The notes under the pieces are model-generated. The model was given only the letters and a program-made list of their open reading frames with translations. It was not told where the DNA came from and searched no databases. From positions 1 through 5,539 of the forward strand of contig CAKTKT010000078.1 in the NCBI GenBank assembly GCA_934572325.1: a DNA stretch of 5,539 nucleotides, given 5' to 3'. Of this stretch, positions 1 to 5,539 are shown in pieces (position 1 is the stretch's first letter; every line of letters starts with the position of its first letter). Position numbers and translations under genes: made by a program. The DNA comes from an uncultured Oscillospiraceae bacterium (lineage in GTDB: Bacteria; Bacillota; Clostridia; Oscillospirales; Oscillospiraceae).

Positions 1-13
1 ACAACTTACCCAT
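1..13 (-). CDS. 5' start of a possible divergent gene (partial, runs off the left edge)
   Basis: On the minus strand an ATG at 13-11 opens a frame reading M-G-K-L before the window ends. It is preceded by a near-ideal Shine-Dalgarno sequence, GGAGGGG at 24-18, with 6 nt between GGAGG and the ATG. That spacing and strength are the only evidence; four residues do not allow any family call. If real, the gene is transcribed divergently from the trk operon and shares its upstream region, an arrangement often seen for a regulator, but nothing here identifies it as one. Confidence 0.4.
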
Positions 14-17
14 GAGA

Positions 18-24
18 CCCCTCC
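18..24 (-). promoter_or_regulatory. Ribosome binding site for the divergent minus-strand start
   Basis: The minus strand reads GGAGGGG, then TCTC, then ATG. It is the strongest Shine-Dalgarno match in the upstream region and is the reason a start is proposed at position 13. Confidence 0.4.
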
Positions 25-101
25 GCTGGCTGTCTCCCGCTGAGGTCACTGTACAATATGTTTGACAAACCTACAAATCGTATGAATTGAGGCTTGCGAA
101 A

Positions 102-116
102 ATTTTGCGGCAAAAT
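102..116. promoter_or_regulatory. Perfect inverted repeat, possible operator
   Basis: The sequence is ATTTTGC-G-GCAAAAT, with 7-bp arms around one central base. With a 1-nt centre it cannot form a useful RNA hairpin, so a dimeric DNA-binding protein site is more plausible than a terminator. It lies between the putative divergent start at 13 and the predicted trkA promoter at 141-169, about 25 bp upstream of the -35 element. No known regulator family is recognised from it. AT-rich palindromes of this size can also arise by chance. Confidence 0.35.
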
Positions 117-136
117 GCGTCTTTTGTATGGCGCGG

Positions 137-151
137 GCGCTGTACAAGCGC
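137..151. promoter_or_regulatory. Short inverted repeat overlapping the predicted -35 element
   Basis: GCGCT and AGCGC flank the 5-nt centre GTACA. The dyad covers the predicted -35 hexamer of the trkA promoter (141-146), so a protein bound here could block RNA polymerase. The arms are short and GC-rich, so chance occurrence is quite possible in this genome. Confidence 0.2.
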
Positions 152-169
152 GGAGGAATGTGATAAAAT
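141..169 (+). promoter_or_regulatory. Predicted housekeeping-type promoter for the trk operon
   Basis: The -35 element is TGTACA at 141-146 (4 of 6 to TTGACA), then exactly 17 bp, then the -10 element TAAAAT at 164-169 (5 of 6 to TATAAT). The -10 is preceded by TGA, giving the extended -10 form TGnTAAAAT, which strengthens weak -35 promoters. Transcription would start near 176, leaving a leader of roughly 46 nt before the trkA ATG. This leader is too short for a c-di-AMP (ydaO-type) riboswitch, which precedes some Firmicutes K+ transporter genes. Confidence 0.6.
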
Positions 170-200
170 CCAATATCGGTAAGCCGTTAAGAGCTTTCCG

Positions 201-207
201 AAAGGAG
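201..207 (+). promoter_or_regulatory. Ribosome binding site of trkA, with long spacing
   Basis: AAAGGAG at 201-207 is the only good Shine-Dalgarno match before the trkA ATG at 222, with an unusually long gap of 14 nt. No alternative start codon lies closer: reading upstream in the trkA frame there is no ATG, GTG or TTG before the in-frame TAA at 180-182. Translation initiation may therefore be modest. Confidence 0.55.
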
Positions 208-221
208 CGGACGGACATAAT

Positions 222-1577
222 ATGAAGGTAATAATCGCCGGCGCGGGCAAAAGCGGCTTTGCCGTGGCGCAGACGCTGTCCCGCGAGGGGCACGACATCA
301 CCGTTATAGACAGAAGCGGCGACATCATCAATCAGGTGTCGAACGCACTGGACGTTATATGCATAGAGGGCAACGCCACAAACCCCGATTCGCTGATAAG
401 CGCCGGGGCGAAGGACGCGGATCTTCTCGTCGCGGCGACAAGAAACGACGAGGTGAACATGATATGCGGCATCGCCGCGCGCCGCCTCGGCACGGCGCAC
501 GTCATCGCGCGCATCCGCGATCCGGAGTATATGACGCAGACGGGCTTTCTCCGCGAGACGCTGGGGCTTTCCATGATCGTCAATCCGGAGCTTGAGTGCG
601 CGCGCGAGATCTCGCGCATCCTGCGCTTTCCGAGCGCGGCGCGGGTGGACGTGTTCTCCAAGGGCAGCGTCGAGATAGTGGAGCACCGCGTGCTGCCGGG
701 GGAAAAGCTCGACGGCATACAGCTCAAGAGCCTGCATGCCGAGGTCAACGCGGCGGTGCTGGTGAGCGTGGTGGAGCGCGGCGGCGAGGTGTTCATCCCC
801 AACGGCGACTTTGTGCTGCGCGGGGGCGACAAGCTCAGCATAACCGGCTCGTCGCGCGAGCTGAGGCGGTTCTTCACCGCCGTGGGCAAGTATAAAAAGC
901 CCGTGAAAAACGTGCTCATCATGGGCGGCGGGCGCATCGCCGTGTACCTGACGAGCCTTTTGCAGGAGTCCGGTATGTCCGTCACCGTCATTGAGCGCGA
1001 CCGCGCGCGCTGCGACGCGCTGTGCGATCTCATCCCGGAGGCGACGGTCATCTTCGGCGACGCGACGAACAGCGACGTGATGCAGGAGGAGGGCATCCGC
1101 GCGGCGGATGCGTTCATCGCGCTCTCCGGCGACGACGGCGACAATATCGTCACCTCGCTCTACGCCGGGCAGTGCCGCGTCGGCACCATCGTCACCAAGG
1201 TCAACCGCGAGCATTTCACCGAGATACTCGAAAACTCCGGACTGGACTGCATCGTCTCCCCGAAGGAGCTCGTCGCCCAGCAGCTTGCGCGCTATGTCCG
1301 CGCGATGAGCAATTCCGAGGGCAGCAGCATGGACACTCTCTATAAGCTCGCCGACGGGAAGGTGGAGGCGCTGGAGTTTACCGTGGGGGAGGGCTTTTCC
1401 TGCGCGGGGCAGACCCTGCGCGAGCTGGAGCTTCGCCCGGGCGTGCTCCTGTGCGCCGTCATCCGCGGCAGCAAAAGCATCATCCCCGACGGCGGCACGC
1501 AGCTTCTCCCCGGCGACCACGCCATAATCGTCGCCTCCGCCGGAATGCTCAAGAGGCTTGAGGATATGCTGGCATAA
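222..1577 (+). CDS. trkA: Trk system potassium transport regulatory subunit TrkA (two RCK modules)
   Basis: This 451-aa protein is the cytosolic gating subunit that assembles beneath the TrkH membrane channel and controls K+ flow in response to bound nucleotide. Its length matches the duplicated-domain TrkA family (E. coli about 458 aa). It contains RCK_N-1 (about 1-120) with dinucleotide-binding GAGKSG at 7-12, acidic D30 at the end of beta-2 and GNAT at 50-53. RCK_C-1 (about 140-222) follows. RCK_N-2 (about 229-350) has GGGRIA at 235-240, E258 and GDAT at 279-282, and RCK_C-2 (about 370-451) ends the protein. Both nucleotide sites look intact. The start is fixed because no other start codon is available in frame downstream of the TAA at 180-182. 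It is the first gene of the operon, 13 nt before trkH copy 1. RCK_C domains bind c-di-AMP in some Firmicutes; that is possible here but not shown. Confidence 0.96.
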   Translation: MKVIIAGAGKSGFAVAQTLSREGHDITVIDRSGDIINQVSNALDVICIEGNATNPDSLISAGAKDADLLVAATRNDEVNMICGIAARRLGTAHVIARIRDPEYMTQTGFLRETLGLSMIVNPELECAREISRILRFPSAARVDVFSKGSVEIVEHRVLPGEKLDGIQLKSLHAEVNAAVLVSVVERGGEVFIPNGDFVLRGGDKLSITGSSRELRRFFTAVGKYKKPVKNVLIMGGGRIAVYLTSLLQESGMSVTVIERDRARCDALCDLIPEATVIFGDATNSDVMQEEGIRAADAFIALSGDDGDNIVTSLYAGQCRVGTIVTKVNREHFTEILENSGLDCIVSPKELVAQQLARYVRAMSNSEGSSMDTLYKLADGKVEALEFTVGEGFSCAGQTLRELELRPGVLLCAVIRGSKSIIPDGGTQLLPGDHAIIVASAGMLKRLEDMLA

Positions 1578-1590
1578 AGAGAGGCGGAAC

Positions 1591-3027
1591 ATGAACAAGA
1601 GAATGATCGCCCGCATACTCGGCAAGGTGCTGCTGATTTTCGCGGCGCTTATGCTGTTGCCGCTCGCGGCGGGGCTGTGGTACGGCGAGCGGGTGACGAG
1701 CTTTTTAACAGCCATCGCGGCGACCGCCGCAGTCGGCGCGCTGCTGTGCGCCGTGCCTGTGCGCTCGCACACGATCTTCACGCGCGACGGCTTTGCCGCC
1801 GTGGGGCTGGCGTGGATATTCATGGGGCTGTTCGGCGCGCTGCCGTTCGTGCTGTCCGGGGATATTCCGAACTACATCGACGCGGTGTTCGAGACCGTGT
1901 CGGGGCTGACGACGACGGGCGCGTCCGTCGTGCCGAACGTCGAGGCGATGAGCCGCGCGGGGCTTTTCTGGCGGCTCTTCACGCACTGGATCGGCGGCAT
2001 GGGCGTGCTGGTGTTCATCATGGCGGTCATGCCCGCAGGGGATGAGCACTCCATGCACATCATGCGCGCGGAGGTGCCCGGCCCTACGGTCGGCAAGCTC
2101 GTTCCCAAGGCGAAAGAGACCGCGCGGATACTGTATTTTATCTACGGCGGGCTGACCGTCGCGGAGACCGTGCTTCTAAAGCTCGGCGGCATGAGCCTTT
2201 ACGACGCGCTGCTCCATGCGTTCGCCACGGCGGGCACGGGAGGCTTCTCCACGCGCGCGGCGAGCATCGCGGCGTTTGACAGCGTGTATATCGAGATGGT
2301 GATCGCGGTGTTCCTCGTGCTGTTCGCCGCGAACTTCAACCTCTATTACCTTGTCGTCGTCGGGCAGGCGCGCGAGGCGCTGAAAAACGAGGAGCTTCGC
2401 TTCTATCTCGGCGTTGTCGCCGCAGCCACGCTCGCCATTGCGGCGGGGATAGCAAAGACCTACGGCGCGGCAAACGCCCTGCGCCATGCGTTTTTCAACA
2501 CCGCCTCCATCATCAGCACCGCCGGCTTCGGCACGGTGGACTTTACGCAGTGGCCGCAGTATGCGCAGTATATCCTCGTGCTTTTGATGTTTGTCGGCGG
2601 GTGCGCGGGGTCTACGGGCGGCGGGCTGAAGGTCAGCCGCGTGATGCTGCTTTTAAAGACGGCGGCGGCTGACATCGTCGGCGTGCTGCACCCGCGCGAG
2701 GTGCGCCGCGTGCAGATGGACGGCAAGCGCGTGGACGCGGCGACGACGAAGGCGGTGTACTGCTTTTTCTTCTCGTATCTTCTCATCATCCTCGTCGCGG
2801 GGCTCATCGTCTCGCTCGACGGGTATGACTTTGCCACGAATTTCACCGCCGCGCTCTCGTGTATGTCCAACGTCGGACCGGGGCTGTCGCTCATCGGTCC
2901 CATGGGCAGCTTTGCGATATTCTCCCCCGGGGTAAAGGTCGTGCTGACGGTCGTGATGCTTCTGGGCAGACTTGAGATATACCCGCTTGTCATGCTGGCA
3001 AGCCCGACGCTCTGGAGAAAGAAATAA
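1591..3027 (+). CDS. trkH: Trk potassium uptake membrane subunit TrkH, copy 1
   Basis: This 478-aa polytopic membrane protein is the K+-conducting subunit of the TrkAH complex. Two N-terminal hydrophobic segments (about 10-30 and 36-55) precede four M1-P-M2 pore repeats. The predicted filter loops are TTTGAS (107-112, G110), GTGGFST (215-221, G217), STAGFG (309-314, G312) and SNVGPG (426-431, G429), so all four filter glycines are present. The gating loop GGCAGSTGGGLK (336-347) and the conserved MLLGRLEIYP (R460) are also intact. I chose ATG 1591 over the in-frame TTG at 1558 because a purine-rich GAGAGGCGG lies just upstream, the TTG would overlap trkA, and the first residues align with those of trkH copy 2 (MN.RM). 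It begins 13 nt after the trkA stop. Length is typical for TrkH/KtrB relatives. Confidence 0.95.
   Translation: MNKRMIARILGKVLLIFAALMLLPLAAGLWYGERVTSFLTAIAATAAVGALLCAVPVRSHTIFTRDGFAAVGLAWIFMGLFGALPFVLSGDIPNYIDAVFETVSGLTTTGASVVPNVEAMSRAGLFWRLFTHWIGGMGVLVFIMAVMPAGDEHSMHIMRAEVPGPTVGKLVPKAKETARILYFIYGGLTVAETVLLKLGGMSLYDALLHAFATAGTGGFSTRAASIAAFDSVYIEMVIAVFLVLFAANFNLYYLVVVGQAREALKNEELRFYLGVVAAATLAIAAGIAKTYGAANALRHAFFNTASIISTAGFGTVDFTQWPQYAQYILVLLMFVGGCAGSTGGGLKVSRVMLLLKTAAADIVGVLHPREVRRVQMDGKRVDAATTKAVYCFFFSYLLIILVAGLIVSLDGYDFATNFTAALSCMSNVGPGLSLIGPMGSFAIFSPGVKVVLTVVMLLGRLEIYPLVMLASPTLWRKK
1878..1925 (+). repeat. 48-bp block identical to trkH copy 2 (3331-3378)
   Basis: Uninterrupted nucleotide identity covers the first pore loop, including the TTTGA filter segment. 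Third codon positions are identical throughout. Confidence 0.9.
2206..2256 (+). repeat. 51-bp block, one mismatch to trkH copy 2 (3659-3709)
   Basis: The block spans the second pore loop (ALLHAFATAGTGGFSTR). The only difference is a synonymous A/C at 2241 versus 3694. Confidence 0.9.
2594..2643 (+). repeat. 50-bp block identical to trkH copy 2 (4050-4099)
   Basis: The block encodes the glycine-rich intramembrane gating loop (GGCAGSTGGGLKVSR). It is identical at every base, including synonymous sites. Confidence 0.9.
2689..2764 (+). repeat. 76-bp block identical to trkH copy 2 (4145-4220)
   Basis: This is the longest identical stretch between the paralogues. It encodes the cytosolic segment between pore repeats 3 and 4 (HPREVRRVQMDGKRVDAATT and a few residues after). 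About 25 codons match at every position. Confidence 0.9.
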
Positions 3028-3043
3028 AAGGTAGATTTGTCGT

Positions 3044-4483
3044 ATGAATTACAGGATGGTCACGCGAATATCCGCGCTGGTGCTGCTCATCTTCGCGGCG
3101 CTTATGCTGCTGCCGCTCGTCACGGCGCTCGTTTTCGGGGAGAGTGTGCGCGGCTTTGCGGCGGCGATGGCGGTCACGGCGCTCGCGGGGCTTGCGCTGC
3201 TGCGCGTGAAGCCGCGCTCGCGCGCGATATACGCGCGCGAGGGCTTCGCCGCGGTGAGCCTTGCGTGGATACTCATGGGGCTGTTCGGCGCGATACCGTT
3301 CGTCATCTCGGGAGACATACCGCGCTATGCCGACGCGGTGTTCGAGACCGTGTCGGGGCTGACGACGACGGGCGCGTCGGTCGTGGCTGACGTCGATACG
3401 CTCAGCCGCGCGGGACTCTTCTGGCGCAGCTTCCTGGAGTGGGTCGGCGGGATGGGCGTTCTTATCTTCATCATGGCGGTGCTGCCCATGGGAGGGGAGC
3501 ACTCCATGCACATCATGCGCGCCGAGCTGCCCGGCCCCACGGTCGGCAAATTCGTGCCGCGCGCCGGCGACACCGCGAGGATACTCTATATCATCTACGC
3601 CGTGCTCACCGTTGCGGAGACGGCGCTGCTGATGCTGGGCGGGATGAGCTTTTACGAGGCGCTGCTCCATGCGTTCGCCACGGCGGGCACGGGCGGCTTC
3701 TCCACGCGCAACGCCGGTCTCGCGGCGTTTGACAGCGCGTATATCGAGATGGTCGTCTCGGCGTTTCTGCTGCTGTTCGGCGTGAATTTCAACCTCTACT
3801 ATCTCATCCTCGCCGGACGCGCGCGCGACGCGCTGAAAAGCGAGGAGCTGCACTGCTATCTCGCCATTCTCCTCGTCTCCACGCTCCTCATCACGCCGGG
3901 CATTACTAGGCTGTATTCCGGCGCGCGGGAGGCGCTGCGCCATGCGTTCGCCAACTCGGTCAGTCTCATGTCAACGGCGGCGTTCGCCACGGTGGACACG
4001 ATGGCATGGCCGTCATACACGCGGGTGATACTGGTGATTTTGATGTTCATCGGCGGGTGCGCGGGGTCTACGGGCGGCGGGCTGAAGGTCAGCCGCGTGC
4101 TGCTGCTTTTCAAGACGGCGGGCACGGACGTCGCCCGCATACTCCACCCGCGCGAGGTGCGCCGCGTGCAGATGGACGGCAAGCGCGTGGACGCGGCGAC
4201 GACGAAGGCGGTGTACTGCTACTTCTGGCTGTACTTTGTGATACTGCTGCTCACGACGCTCATCGTCTCGTTCGACGGGCACGATTTCACAACGAACCTC
4301 ACCGCCGCGCTCTCCTGCATATCCAATATAGGTCCGAGTCTCTCCCTCGTCAGCGAGACGCAGAGCTATCTCATGTTCTCGCCGCTCTCGCGCGGCGTGA
4401 TGATGGTCGTGATGCTGCTGGGCAGACTTGAGATATACCCGCTCTTCATCCTCCTCAGCCCCGCGATGCGGAGACGGAAGTGA
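3044..4483 (+). CDS. trkH: TrkH-family cation transport subunit, copy 2, with altered third filter loop
   Basis: This 479-aa protein is a tandem paralogue of the preceding TrkH, collinear with it apart from one extra residue (near 290) and well over half identical by eye. Filter glycines are present in loops 1 (TTTGAS, G110), 2 (GTGGFST, G217) and 4 (SNIG, G430). Loop 3 reads STAAFA (310-315), where copy 1 reads STAGFG, so alanine 313 (GCG at 3980-3982) replaces the filter glycine. Loop 4 continues GPS instead of GPG. The gating loop GGCAGSTGGGLK (337-348) and R461 in LLGRLEIYP are kept, and the frame is open throughout, so it is not a pseudogene. In KtrB, all four filter glycines matter for high-affinity, selective K+ uptake; altered affinity or selectivity here is inference. 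The ATG lies 16 nt after copy 1, with a weak AAAAGG site 12 nt upstream. It probably uses the shared TrkA. Confidence 0.93.
   Translation: MNYRMVTRISALVLLIFAALMLLPLVTALVFGESVRGFAAAMAVTALAGLALLRVKPRSRAIYAREGFAAVSLAWILMGLFGAIPFVISGDIPRYADAVFETVSGLTTTGASVVADVDTLSRAGLFWRSFLEWVGGMGVLIFIMAVLPMGGEHSMHIMRAELPGPTVGKFVPRAGDTARILYIIYAVLTVAETALLMLGGMSFYEALLHAFATAGTGGFSTRNAGLAAFDSAYIEMVVSAFLLLFGVNFNLYYLILAGRARDALKSEELHCYLAILLVSTLLITPGITRLYSGAREALRHAFANSVSLMSTAAFATVDTMAWPSYTRVILVILMFIGGCAGSTGGGLKVSRVLLLFKTAGTDVARILHPREVRRVQMDGKRVDAATTKAVYCYFWLYFVILLLTTLIVSFDGHDFTTNLTAALSCISNIGPSLSLVSETQSYLMFSPLSRGVMMVVMLLGRLEIYPLFILLSPAMRRRK
3331..3378 (+). repeat. 48-bp block identical to trkH copy 1 (1878-1925)
   Basis: Second member of the identical pair over the first pore loop; the offset to copy 1 is 1453 nt. 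Confidence 0.9.
3659..3709 (+). repeat. 51-bp block, one mismatch to trkH copy 1 (2206-2256)
   Basis: Second member of the pair over the second pore loop; the offset is 1453 nt. Confidence 0.9.
4050..4099 (+). repeat. 50-bp block identical to trkH copy 1 (2594-2643)
   Basis: Second member of the pair over the gating loop. The offset is 1456 nt, reflecting the extra codon before pore loop 3. Confidence 0.9.
4145..4220 (+). repeat. 76-bp block identical to trkH copy 1 (2689-2764)
   Basis: Second member of the longest identical pair. Flanking sequence on both sides diverges at once. Confidence 0.9.
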
Positions 4484-4504
4484 AAAAACAGTCATTGAAA
4501 CTGC

Positions 4505-4509
4505 GGAGG
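4505..4509 (+). promoter_or_regulatory. Ribosome binding site of the asparaginase gene
   Basis: GGAGG lies 7 nt before the ATG at 4517 and is the best-placed Shine-Dalgarno sequence in the operon. A small 4-bp inverted repeat (CAGT 4489-4492 and ACTG 4500-4503) precedes it but is too weak to be a terminator. The asparaginase may therefore be translated more efficiently than the trk genes. Confidence 0.75.
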
Positions 4510-4516
4510 CAAGGCA

Positions 4517-5515
4517 ATGAACGAAAAAAAGCGCATACTTCTCATTACAACGGGCGGCACGATAATGTCCGTGCCGTCGGAGCACGGGCTGCACCCCGTC
4601 GAGGACGAGGCGCGTCTGCTGCGCTTCCCCGGCAGCGAGAATTACGACGTCGCCGTCCACTCGCTCCTCACGCTCGATTCCAGCAACATTCAGCCCGAGG
4701 AGTGGGCGCTGATCGCCGAGTGCATATACGCGCATCGCGCGCCGTTTGACGGCGTTGTGATAACCCACGGCACGGACACCATGGCGTACACCGCCTCCGC
4801 GCTGACGTTCATGCTCCCCGGGATAGACCGCCCCGTCGTGCTCACCGGCAGTCAGATGCCGATAGGCAACCTCCTCAGCGACGGCTACGCTAATCTCCAG
4901 TGCGCGTTTGCGATGGCGGCGTCCGGCGTGAACGGCGTGTTCATCGCGTTTGACCGCAAGGTGTTTCTCGGCTGCCGCGCCGTCAAGGTGCGCACAACGG
5001 CGTTCAATGCGTTCGAGAGCGTCAACCTCCCGCCGGTGGCGGAGATAAACGCCCACGGGCTGACCGTGTGCAGGGAGCTTCTGCCCCGGAACGCGGACGA
5101 AGAGTGCCGTCTCGCAACGCGGATAAGCAGCCGCGTCGCGCTCATGAAGCTCATCCCGGGGGTCGATCCGCGGCTCTTCTCCGCATTTGCGGACGCGGGG
5201 TGCAGGGGCGTGGTGATAGAGGCGTTCGGCTCGGGCGGGGTAAACTTCCTGCGGCGCGACGTCGTTGCAGAGATAAGCGCGCTCGTCGCGCGGGGCGTTG
5301 TCGTCGTGATATGCAGCCAGTGCCTCTACGAGGCGACGGATATGACCGCCTACGAGGTCGGACAGCGCGCGCTCGACTGCGGCGCGATACCGGCGGGGGA
5401 TATGACGAGCGAGGCGGCGGTGACGAAGCTGATGTGGCTTCTGGAGCGCGGGCTTGACCCCGCCGCGCTCGCGGCGGAGTTTAAAAGAAACCTCCACGGC
5501 GAGATAAGCGAGTGA
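4517..5515 (+). CDS. ansA: L-asparaginase, type I (cytosolic, AnsA-like)
   Basis: This 332-aa enzyme hydrolyses L-asparagine to L-aspartate and ammonium. The N-terminal signature TTGGTI (11-16) carries nucleophile T15, and HGTDTM (84-89) carries the T86/D87 pair. K157 in RAVKVRTTAFNAF aligns with the catalytic lysine region of AnsA (RTTKAHADGF). GSQMPIGNLLSDGYANL (111-127) is another family motif. No signal peptide is seen: the N-terminus MNEKKRILLITTGG leads straight into the first strand of the Rossmann-like domain, so the enzyme should be cytosolic. Length agrees with E. coli AnsA (338 aa). The start is supported by GGAGG 7 nt upstream. It lies 33 nt after trkH copy 2 with no terminator, so it is probably co-transcribed. 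A glutaminase or a Glu-tRNA(Gln) amidotransferase GatD subunit is less likely, because the protein has the compact asparaginase length and lacks GatD's N-terminal extension. Confidence 0.93.
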   Translation: MNEKKRILLITTGGTIMSVPSEHGLHPVEDEARLLRFPGSENYDVAVHSLLTLDSSNIQPEEWALIAECIYAHRAPFDGVVITHGTDTMAYTASALTFMLPGIDRPVVLTGSQMPIGNLLSDGYANLQCAFAMAASGVNGVFIAFDRKVFLGCRAVKVRTTAFNAFESVNLPPVAEINAHGLTVCRELLPRNADEECRLATRISSRVALMKLIPGVDPRLFSAFADAGCRGVVIEAFGSGGVNFLRRDVVAEISALVARGVVVVICSQCLYEATDMTAYEVGQRALDCGAIPAGDMTSEAAVTKLMWLLERGLDPAALAAEFKRNLHGEISE

Positions 5516-5521
5516 CAAGCG

Positions 5522-5539
5522 ATGCGTATAGTAAGCGCC
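5522..5539 (+). CDS. Possible start of a further operon gene (partial, runs off the right edge)
   Basis: An ATG 6 nt after the asparaginase stop opens a frame reading M-R-I-V-S-A to the window end. No clear Shine-Dalgarno sequence precedes it; coupling to the asparaginase stop is possible. Six residues do not identify a family. Close spacing on the same strand is the only support. Confidence 0.35.

Noticed and set aside
62..67. Perfect -35 hexamer TTGACA
   Set aside because: No usable -10 lies 16-18 bp downstream (GAATTG, AATTGA, ATTGAG). TATGAA at 81-86 is only 13 bp away. The 141-169 promoter is much better. The hexamer also sits in a small palindrome GTTTG-A-CAAAC (60-70).
170..221. c-di-AMP riboswitch leader before trkA
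   Set aside because: The predicted leader is only about 46 nt, and no multi-stem fold or conserved riboswitch core is visible.
1558..1590. Upstream TTG start for trkH copy 1 (11 extra residues)
   Set aside because: It overlaps the end of trkA and adds a polar stretch absent from copy 2. ATG 1591 has a purine-rich ribosome site and aligns with the start of copy 2.
6..1823. 605-codon open frame on the minus strand across trkA and the start of trkH
   Set aside because: It lies antisense to two genes with clear family motifs. Its translation is low-complexity, rich in Arg, Ala, His and Asp, as expected when a GC-rich gene is read backwards. No domain is recognisable.
2990..3943. 317-codon minus-strand frame antisense to trkH copy 2
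   Set aside because: Its translation resembles that of a minus-strand frame antisense to trkH copy 1 (2176-2487), as expected from two paralogues read backwards, and it has no independent support.
4484..4516. Intrinsic terminator between trkH copy 2 and the asparaginase gene
   Set aside because: Only a 4-bp stem (CAGT/ACTG) with a 7-nt loop is found, and there is no following T-run.
4480..4749. GTG-initiated 89-codon frame overlapping the trkH copy 2 stop
   Set aside because: It runs out of frame through the asparaginase coding region, gives an Arg-rich product, and has no separate ribosome site supporting it over the ATG at 4517.
4013..5518. 501-codon open frame on the minus strand across trkH copy 2 and the asparaginase
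   Set aside because: Same GC-driven antisense shadow, with Arg/His-rich composition and no motifs, while the plus strand holds intact catalytic and pore motifs.

Overview
The window carries one tightly packed, plus-strand potassium-uptake operon of the Trk/Ktr type, followed by a cytosolic-type L-asparaginase. The GC-rich coding sequence, frequent ATA (Ile) codons, short intergenic gaps and the Firmicutes-like style of the TrkH proteins suggest a GC-rich Clostridia-type organism, perhaps an Oscillospirales-like gut bacterium. That assignment is inference from style, not from a marker gene.

Layout: positions 1-221 form an AT-richer divergent regulatory region. A probable minus-strand gene starts at 13 and leaves the window to the left. 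A good extended -10 promoter (141-169) points right into trkA (222-1577). Then come trkH copy 1 (1591-3027), trkH copy 2 (3044-4483), a type I-like asparaginase (4517-5515), and the first six codons of a possible further gene (5522 to the edge). Intergenic gaps are 13, 16, 33 and 6 nt. I see no terminator between genes, so a single transcript is likely.

How the genes work together: TrkA is the cytosolic NAD/nucleotide-binding gating ring with two RCK modules. TrkH is the membrane ion-conducting subunit. One TrkA gene sits with two tandem TrkH genes that are clearly paralogues. Copy 1 has glycine at all four predicted selectivity-filter positions. Copy 2 has alanine in place of the third filter glycine, and further changes in its third and fourth pore loops, so the pair may differ in ion selectivity, affinity or role. 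The two trkH genes share long nucleotide-identical blocks (76, 50, 48 and 51 bp with one mismatch) inside otherwise diverged sequence, which suggests gene conversion or patchy constraint.

The most notable signal is the altered filter in the second TrkH. I found no CRISPR array, tRNA, rRNA, insertion sequence or obviously novel defence-type system here.
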